The translations under genes and the position numbers were made by a program. The notes below the pieces were generated by a model that saw nothing but the letters and a program-made list of their open reading frames with translations, was not told the DNA's origin and did no database searches. A stretch of DNA of 6,386 nucleotides from Erysipelotrichaceae bacterium (GTDB lineage Bacteria > Bacillota_I > Bacilli_A > Erysipelotrichales > Erysipelotrichaceae): the NCBI GenBank assembly GCA_017561615.1, contig JAFZBT010000040.1, forward strand, positions 1 through 6,386, in the 5' to 3' direction. Below, piece after piece: positions 1-4,246 of this stretch. How positions within the stretch are numbered: position 1 is the stretch's first letter; each line of letters opens with the position of its first letter.

Positions 1-273
1 GAAAAAGATTTTTAAAGCCTTGCCATAGTTTTCTTTTGTGTCAAACTCCCAGTATGAGTAGTACTTTACGCACTTTACAATCTTGGTTAACTCTCTAGGA
101 GGCTCACCAAGTTCGATTCCGTCTACAGTATAAAACCTCTTAAAATACTTAAGAGATATGCAGCCTTCGCATTCAAGTTGCTTTGCACACATTTCCTCAA
201 TCATTACTTCAAATTGTTCGAGTCTATCGGGCCTTACCTGAAAGAGTTTCATCTCGATAAAGGTCTTTTTCAT
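1..273 (-). CDS. Partial small protein, ABM-like (antibiotic biosynthesis monooxygenase / dimeric alpha-beta barrel), C-terminus beyond left edge
   Basis: An open frame of 91 codons runs from an ATG at 273 to the left edge without a stop, so the C-terminus is missing. The protein starts MKKTFIEMKLFQVRPDRLEQ and has the alternation of a ferredoxin-like alpha-beta barrel: a first strand (about residues 3-13), an amphipathic helix (16-32), then a Gly/Cys turn and a strand (35-50). A conserved-looking PPRELTKIVK stretch (58-67) and YYSYWEFDT (71-79) follow. From memory this resembles small Firmicutes proteins annotated as putative ABM-domain monooxygenases (Pfam PF03992), but no catalytic residue can be assigned, so the enzymatic role is a guess. 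Four cysteines (29, 35, 38, 68) are many for so short a stretch. The start is supported by a run of seven G on the coding strand at 287-281, seven bases upstream. It lies 66 bases after the ATPase gene with no clear terminator or promoter between, so co-transcription is possible. Confidence 0.72.
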   Translation of the reverse strand, partial: MKKTFIEMKLFQVRPDRLEQFEVMIEEMCAKQLECEGCISLKYFKRFYTVDGIELGEPPRELTKIVKCVKYYSYWEFDTKENYGKALKIFF

Positions 274-280
274 TATACGT

Positions 281-287
281 CCCCCCC
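281..287 (-). promoter_or_regulatory. Unusual G-run ribosome binding site for the small ABM-like gene
   Basis: On the coding strand seven consecutive G residues sit seven bases before the ATG at 273. This is the right spacing for a Shine-Dalgarno site but not the AAGGAGG form used by the two other genes whose starts are visible. Pairing with the anti-SD CCUCC would be only partial, with G-U pairs. A homopolymer of this length is also prone to slippage, which could vary the length of the spacer. Confidence 0.5.
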
Positions 288-339
288 AAAGAGTTTTTTG
301 CATCTCTGCAAGCAGCTGTTTACATTGATTAATAGATTT

Positions 340-1572
340 CTATATGTATTCAATCGGCAAAGCAACCAAGTTTTCTCTTAAATACGTCTTCTTGCCAATA
401 AGACATATTATTGCACCAAGCCCCCTCTTTTTATCGGGTATCTTATCAAGGACCTGATTGGTCGTGCTCATAGTTGCTTTTGGGTTACCTGTCATTTTTA
501 TCTCAATCGGATATAGAATTCCATCTTCCTCTATTATAAGATCTATTTCATTTTCACTTTTTGCTGTTCTGTCTTTCCCACGATAATAGAAAATGCTGAA
601 GCCATAGTCTTTGCCTTCGTTACTGTATGATTTCAGAATCTCTGATACAATAAATGTTTCAAACATACTGCCGGCCACTGCTGAATTCTTCAATGCATCT
701 GCCGTAAGCCATCTTGTTAGATAACAGGCTAATCCTGTGTCTCTGAAATAAAGTTTAGGCGTCTTTATCGCTCTTGTCAGTACGCTGGCACTGTATGGCT
801 GTAAGATATATACTATGCCGGTCCTTTCGAGCACTGAGATCCATTTCTTTATTGTAGGTTCACTAACTCCCACTTCACTGGCTATATTGGCATAATTTAT
901 CATTTCACCGGTTCTGGCAGCAACAGCCGTCATAAATTTGGTAAATACCAGACTGTCCGCGGAAATCAACTCATTAATATCTCTCTCAAGATATGTTGCC
1001 ACATAGGAAGAATAAAAATCCTGCCAATCCCTGTCAACATCATACAGTTCAGGATAAGAGCCTTTGTGAATGATATCCCAGATGTCATGATATTGAATCA
1101 GTTCATCTTCTCTGGCTCTGATGTATGATTCCGAAGGAACAAAATGCCTGTTAAAGGAAACTTTATTGATTTCTCTCAGTGACAGCCCGGTCAGTTCAGT
1201 AACTGATACTCTGCCAGCCAGCGATTCACTCATCCCCTTCATTAATTCCAATTTCTGTGAACCTGAAAGGATGAATTGTCCACGCTTGTCTGATTCATCA
1301 ACGATCTGCTTTATTTCTTCCAATACACTGTTTTCCTTCTGTACTTCATCAATGAACAAAGGAATCGGATTATTAAGAAAGAACAGTTTTGGTTCTTCTC
1401 TGGCCTGCATTCTTGTAAGTCTGTCATCAAAATTAGCCCTGTTGTATTCAGGAAAAGCGTGTTTAATCAAGGTAGATTTGCCAACCTGTCTTGCGCCAGT
1501 AACCAGTAAGCATTTAGCAGTTGAAACTCTGTTTTTTAAAACAGGAGTTATTGCTCTATCAATATATGTCAT
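340..1572 (-). CDS. AAA_14 / DUF4143 family ATP-binding protein
   Basis: This is a 410-residue P-loop ATPase. The N-terminal AAA_14 domain (about residues 15-140) carries a Walker A motif GARQVGKST at 26-34, a Walker B segment IPLFIDE at 70-76 with D75/E76, and a sensor-1-like SGSQ at 103-106. A DUF4143 region follows (about 184-360), including a winged-helix-like segment (225-257, with VGVSEPTIKKWISVLERTG). Its C-terminal part has E305 in GSMFETF, D344 in NEIDLII, and E357/K359 in PIEIK; this spacing recalls a PD-(D/E)xK nuclease-like core. The family is widespread and variable in copy number, and its biological role is poorly defined; no substrate can be named here. I chose the ATG at 1572 because AAGGAGG lies seven bases upstream. 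The longer frame starting at 1644 is rejected because its start codon coincides with the -35 box of a strong promoter. Length is normal for the family and no lesion is visible. The gene is AT-richer than the surface-protein genes to the right. Confidence 0.93.
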   Translation of the reverse strand: MTYIDRAITPVLKNRVSTAKCLLVTGARQVGKSTLIKHAFPEYNRANFDDRLTRMQAREEPKLFFLNNPIPLFIDEVQKENSVLEEIKQIVDESDKRGQFILSGSQKLELMKGMSESLAGRVSVTELTGLSLREINKVSFNRHFVPSESYIRAREDELIQYHDIWDIIHKGSYPELYDVDRDWQDFYSSYVATYLERDINELISADSLVFTKFMTAVAARTGEMINYANIASEVGVSEPTIKKWISVLERTGIVYILQPYSASVLTRAIKTPKLYFRDTGLACYLTRWLTADALKNSAVAGSMFETFIVSEILKSYSNEGKDYGFSIFYYRGKDRTAKSENEIDLIIEEDGILYPIEIKMTGNPKATMSTTNQVLDKIPDKKRGLGAIICLIGKKTYLRENLVALPIEYI

Positions 1573-1579
1573 AATGATT

Positions 1580-1586
1580 CCTCCTT
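1580..1586 (-). promoter_or_regulatory. Ribosome binding site that sets the ATPase start
   Basis: The coding strand reads AAGGAGG with a seven-base spacer before the ATG at 1572. This near-perfect Shine-Dalgarno site decides for a 410-residue product over the 434-residue alternative starting at 1644. Confidence 0.9.
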
Positions 1587-1615
1587 GATTTGCGACTATT
1601 CTAAATTCTAACTTT

Positions 1616-1644
1616 ATTTTAGTCGTACTATCTGTAGATGTCAA
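1616..1644 (-). promoter_or_regulatory. Sigma-A type promoter of the ATPase gene
   Basis: The coding strand carries TTGACA at 1644-1639, a 17-base spacer, and TAAAAT at 1621-1616. The first hexamer is a perfect -35 consensus and the second matches five of six -10 positions. An A/T-only stretch just upstream (about 1645-1653) could act as an UP element. Transcription should start near 1609, leaving a leader of about 37 bases before the ATG at 1572. It lies directly after the tRNA terminator, so the ATPase gene appears to have its own transcript. No operator-like repeat is seen over it. Confidence 0.85.
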
Positions 1645-1661
1645 TTATATAATATGAGTAC

Positions 1662-1684
1662 AAAAAAGCCTGTTCCCAGGCTTT
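1662..1684 (-). terminator. Intrinsic terminator of tRNA-Ala
   Basis: On the minus strand an AAAGCCTG arm, a GGAA tetraloop and a CAGGCTTT arm form an 8-bp perfect hairpin, and the T-run continues for three more bases. It begins 10 bases after the tRNA CCA end and ends 18 bases before the -35 box of the ATPase promoter, so it separates the two units. Confidence 0.9.
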
Positions 1685-1693
1685 GTTGACTAT

Positions 1694-1769
1694 TGGTGGA
1701 GCATACGGGGCTCGAACCCGTGACCTCATCGCTGCCAGCGATACGCGCTCCCAGCTGCGCTAATGCCCC
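1694..1769 (-). tRNA. tRNA-Ala, anticodon GGC
   Basis: The minus strand folds into a complete 76-base cloverleaf. The acceptor stem pairs GGGGCAT with ATGCTCC (one G-T wobble), followed by discriminator A and an encoded CCA. The D-arm pairs GCGC with GCGC around a loop with GG. The anticodon stem pairs TATCG with CGATG around the seven-base loop CTGGCAG, giving anticodon GGC at loop positions 3-5, which reads the alanine codon GCC and by wobble GCT. The T-arm pairs ACGGG with CCCGT around TTCGAGC. A promoter (1811-1782) and terminator (1684-1662) flank it closely, so it is a single-gene transcript rather than part of a tRNA cluster. GCC codons are common in the neighbouring surface-protein genes. 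Confidence 0.97.
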
Positions 1770-1781
1770 ATCGGCCTAGTC

Positions 1782-1811
1782 ATTATAGCACAGGCCTTTT
1801 CCAACGTTCAA
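1782..1811 (-). promoter_or_regulatory. Promoter of tRNA-Ala
   Basis: The coding strand has a perfect -10 box TATAAT at 1787-1782, preceded directly by TGC, which makes an extended -10 (TGn). TTGAAC at 1811-1806, with an 18-base spacer, is a plausible but imperfect -35. The start point should fall near 1775, only a few bases before the mature tRNA 5' end at 1769, so the 5' leader removed by RNase P would be very short. Confidence 0.82.
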
Positions 1812-1860
1812 TACCTATAATTCAACAAATACATTTTTGTTATTTTCCTTTTCCGTTGAA

Positions 1861-1888
1861 AAGAACAGCCGCATCAGCGGTTGTTCTT
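1861..1888. other. Intergenic 12-bp inverted repeat, possible back-up terminator
   Basis: Two 12-base arms (1861-1872 and 1877-1888) flank a four-base loop. The plus-strand transcript pairs fully with one G-U; the minus-strand transcript has one A-C mismatch. On the minus strand the second arm runs into TTCTTTTC, a weak U-rich tail, so it could be a second stop for readthrough past the terminator at 1983-1955. It sits between that terminator and the tRNA promoter. No gene is visible in 1812-1954. Confidence 0.45.
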
Positions 1889-1954
1889 GATCCTTTAAAG
1901 CGCCTTAACGGAAGTCTGTCATGGCAGAAATCGATTTTATCAGCAAGACACAGA

Positions 1955-1983
1955 CAAAACAGAAGCAGCGGATGCTGCTTCTG
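1955..1983 (-). terminator. Intrinsic terminator of the 682-residue surface-protein gene
   Basis: On the minus strand CAGAAGCAGC, a four-base loop and GCTGCTTCTG form a perfect 10-bp hairpin followed by TTTTGTCT. It starts five bases after the TAA stop at 1991-1989, so it ends this transcript before the tRNA gene. Confidence 0.88.
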
Positions 1984-1988
1984 AAATG

Positions 1989-4037
1989 TTAACGGATGTA
2001 CTTGATCTCGATCTTCTGACCGGCCGGGGTCTTCAGCGTTATGCTTGCCGGAGAACTGGATGCGGTCTTGGAATAACGGCATCCGATGTCGAAGTAAGCC
2101 GGTTTTCCGGCCACTGGGGTCGGCGTCTCCGTAGCGACGATCGTGAGGTTGCTGCTGGGCGTCCAGCTGGCCAGCTTCTGGTTGGCCTCGATCACAAACT
2201 CATGGGTTCCGGCTTCAGCCGGCAGGTTGTACTGTCCGTTATCGGCATTATAGGTGCCGTAACCGTAGAACTTGATCTCCAGCATCGGTTCAACGACGAT
2301 GTTCAGAGTATCTGACTTTATCGTATGTCCGTCATATGTGTAGGTGAAGTAGATCGTAAACGTCTGCGTCCTGGGCAGGTTGTCCGTCGTTCCGCGGTTG
2401 GTGCAATACAGTTCATGGGAAGTGCTGCTGTAGTAAAGGATATCGTTCGGAGTCACCAGTTTGAGTTTTGACTGATCAACTGATGTCGTAACCACCTTTC
2501 CGTTTACCGAGATGCTCAGGTTCTTCAGAGTGTAGTACGGCCTATTGTTCTTCGTGTAGTACAGATAGTAGGCGGAAACGCCGTGCTTTTCGTAATCTAC
2601 ATTGAGCTTGTACTCAGAGACCGTAACACCGCAGGAATCCTCCTTGCCGTTGTCCGTTTTAACCGTGATGGTTGCCGTTCCCTGACCGACAGCGGTGATC
2701 TTGCCCTTGCTGCTGACGGTAAAGACAGAGGTGTCGCTGCTGGTATAGGTAATCTTTGAAGTGGTGTCTTTCGGCTTTACCTCCACATATTTGCCGAGGT
2801 CATAGGTCTCGCCTACGACCAGTTCGATGTTGGACGCATTGATGGTCACCGAGGTTGCCGGATTGGCTACATGGACCGTGATGGTGGCCTTCTGGTCTCC
2901 GCACTTCAGGCTGATAGTCGCTGTTCCGTAGTCGATGCCGGTAATGGTTCCGGCGACGTCAACCGGCTTGACGACCTTCTTGTCGGAGGTACCGAAACTG
3001 ATGGAGTCTGTCGTGTCAGCCGGATCAATCGTGTACTCAAGCTTGACTGTCTCGCCCTTGTTGATGGTGATCTCACTCTTGGCAAACTTTACTGACTTGC
3101 AGGAGATCACTACCGTGATTTCCGTCTTGGCGCTCTTACCGCTCTCGGTATTGACCGTGATGGTAGCCTTGCCGGCATTATGAGCCGTGATGGTACCGTC
3201 AGGTTCGACGGTGGCGACGTTGGCATCGCTGGTGGTATAGCTCAGGTATTCAGCCCAGCCGGTAGGTGCGATGACCAGCTTGGGTTTGAGCGTGCTGCCT
3301 TTTTCAATCTCATAGGCTGATTTTTCATACTTGATCGAAGTGACAGGAACGTAGACCTTGTAGTTGGCGGTCAGCGTAGTATTGTCCGTGAAGATATTCT
3401 CCTCCGTGACCTCCGCCTTCGTTTCATCCTGCCAGCCGACAAAGGAGTAGCCTTCAAGATCGGGCGCCTGCGGGAAGGTTACCCGGCCGTTGATGATGTG
3501 CTCCCTGGCGATCTGGTTGCCATCGACAATGAAGGTTACGTACTTGGACTCAAGCCACTGTGCCTTCAGTGTCAGTGACTGCGTCACCGGATCATTGAAG
3601 TTGTAGTCCTTGCCGTTGTACGACCAGCCGGCAAAGTCAAAGCCTTCCTTGCTGGGATCGGCCGGGCGGGCAACCGGTTCACCCTTGGCCACCTTGACTT
3701 CCGCAATGGGCGTGCCGCCGTCGGTGTCAAAGCTGACTGTATACTTCCGGTTCATGAAGAACAGCAGTCCGCCGATGATGGCCAGAAGGACCAGACCGAG
3801 GATGATGAAGATCAGTGCCTTGTTCTTCTTTTCCTCTTTCTCAGGAGCTTTTTCCACAACTGCTTCCGGCTCCTTCTTCGGAGCCTTCTTCGTTTCCTTC
3901 TTCGGAGCCTTCTCGACGGCCTCTTCAGGCTTCTTTTCCTCTACGGGTTCATCAGCTTCCAGCTTATAACCGCATTTCGGACAGAAAGCCATGTCATCCG
4001 CAAGTTCTGCTCCGCATTTCGGACAAAATTTTGCCAT
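1989..4037 (-). CDS. Zinc-ribbon, single-pass membrane protein with InlB-type and Big_2 ectodomain repeats
   Basis: This is a complete 682-residue protein. It opens with a zinc ribbon (C5, C8, C19, C22; two CPKC motifs), then a Lys/Glu/Pro linker (about 27-73) with imperfect VEKAP-type repeats. One hydrophobic segment (74-94) follows, preceded by positive charges and without a signal-peptide cleavage site, so a cytoplasmic N-terminus and an outside C-terminus are predicted. Outside come two InlB/Flg_new repeats (98-161, 165-228; FAGW and FVGW motifs), three Big_2 domains (about 231-310, 312-390, 392-473) and an unrecognised beta-rich region (475-682). No LPxTG sorting signal is present; the membrane segment is the anchor. 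The zinc-ribbon/TM/ectodomain plan resembles the TcaA/YvbJ type only in outline. Adhesion, envelope sensing or ligand binding are possible roles, but none is shown. Its closest visible relative is the gene just upstream. Start: ATG at 4037 with AAGGAGG seven bases before. Confidence 0.93.
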   Translation of the reverse strand: MAKFCPKCGAELADDMAFCPKCGYKLEADEPVEEKKPEEAVEKAPKKETKKAPKKEPEAVVEKAPEKEEKKNKALIFIILGLVLLAIIGGLLFFMNRKYTVSFDTDGGTPIAEVKVAKGEPVARPADPSKEGFDFAGWSYNGKDYNFNDPVTQSLTLKAQWLESKYVTFIVDGNQIAREHIINGRVTFPQAPDLEGYSFVGWQDETKAEVTEENIFTDNTTLTANYKVYVPVTSIKYEKSAYEIEKGSTLKPKLVIAPTGWAEYLSYTTSDANVATVEPDGTITAHNAGKATITVNTESGKSAKTEITVVISCKSVKFAKSEITINKGETVKLEYTIDPADTTDSISFGTSDKKVVKPVDVAGTITGIDYGTATISLKCGDQKATITVHVANPATSVTINASNIELVVGETYDLGKYVEVKPKDTTSKITYTSSDTSVFTVSSKGKITAVGQGTATITVKTDNGKEDSCGVTVSEYKLNVDYEKHGVSAYYLYYTKNNRPYYTLKNLSISVNGKVVTTSVDQSKLKLVTPNDILYYSSTSHELYCTNRGTTDNLPRTQTFTIYFTYTYDGHTIKSDTLNIVVEPMLEIKFYGYGTYNADNGQYNLPAEAGTHEFVIEANQKLASWTPSSNLTIVATETPTPVAGKPAYFDIGCRYSKTASSSPASITLKTPAGQKIEIKYIR

Positions 4038-4044
4038 GTCTTTT

Positions 4045-4051
4045 CCTCCTT
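4045..4051 (-). promoter_or_regulatory. Ribosome binding site of the 682-residue surface-protein gene
   Basis: The coding strand reads AAGGAGG, seven bases before the ATG at 4037. It fixes the start directly in front of the zinc ribbon. Confidence 0.9.
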
Positions 4052-4060
4052 AAACTAAGT

Positions 4061-4121
4061 GTTCCTCTTTCCGGGGAACGTTTTGATTTCTATTTTTGTT
4101 TCTTCCCGCTGCCCTGGCGGG
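4061..4121 (-). promoter_or_regulatory. 5' leader with two small hairpins
   Basis: The untranslated leader of the 682-residue gene contains two inverted repeats. The first in transcript order has five-base arms CCCGC/GCGGG at 4121-4117 and 4109-4105 with a seven-base loop. The second has arms GTTCC/GGAAC at 4079-4075 and 4065-4061 with a nine-base loop, ending 10 bases before the Shine-Dalgarno site. Neither is followed by a T-run, so they do not look like terminators. They may stabilise the mRNA or affect translation. I recognise no known riboswitch class. Confidence 0.35.
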
Positions 4122-4139
4122 ACTCCGATTTGTACTTTT

Positions 4140-4145
4140 ATTATA
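4140..4145 (-). promoter_or_regulatory. Probable -10 box of the 682-residue surface-protein gene
   Basis: The coding strand has a perfect TATAAT at 4145-4140, about 100 bases before the start codon and after the terminator of the upstream gene. No good -35 hexamer is found at 16-18 bases (TCAGCA at 17) and there is no TGn extension. If real, the promoter is therefore weak or activator-dependent. The predicted start point is near 4133. Confidence 0.55.
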
Positions 4146-4212
4146 CACCATTTATCAGTGTTTGCTGAAAAACCGTGCTTTCCTTCTTTGTTTTGCCTGC
4201 ATCATGGCAGAT

Positions 4213-4239
4213 AAAAGGGGCAGCCTTCAGGCTGTCCCC
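4213..4239 (-). terminator. Intrinsic terminator of the upstream surface-protein gene
   Basis: On the minus strand GGGG, a bulged A and CAGCC pair across a TGAA loop with GGCTG and CCCC, followed by TTTTA. The hairpin begins seven bases after the TGA stop at 4249-4247, so the two paralogous genes are probably separate transcripts. Confidence 0.85.
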
Positions 4240-4246
4240 CAGTTTC

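Noticed and set aside
178..381. 67-codon plus-strand open frame at the left end
   Set aside because: It is antisense to the small ABM-like gene and the end of the ATPase gene, without a ribosome binding site or recognisable motif.
1573..1644. 24-residue N-terminal extension of the ATPase
   Set aside because: Its start codon is part of a consensus -35 box and it lacks a ribosome binding site, while the ATG at 1572 has an ideal one.
1694..1769. tRNA-Ala as an attachment site of an integrated element
   Set aside because: I looked for a second copy of the tRNA 3' half and for an integrase in the window and found neither; the promoter and terminator of the tRNA are intact.
1763..2082. Small open frames on both strands across the tRNA 5' end, promoter and terminators
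   Set aside because: They overlap the tRNA, its promoter, two hairpins and the end of the surface-protein gene, and have no ribosome binding site or domain.
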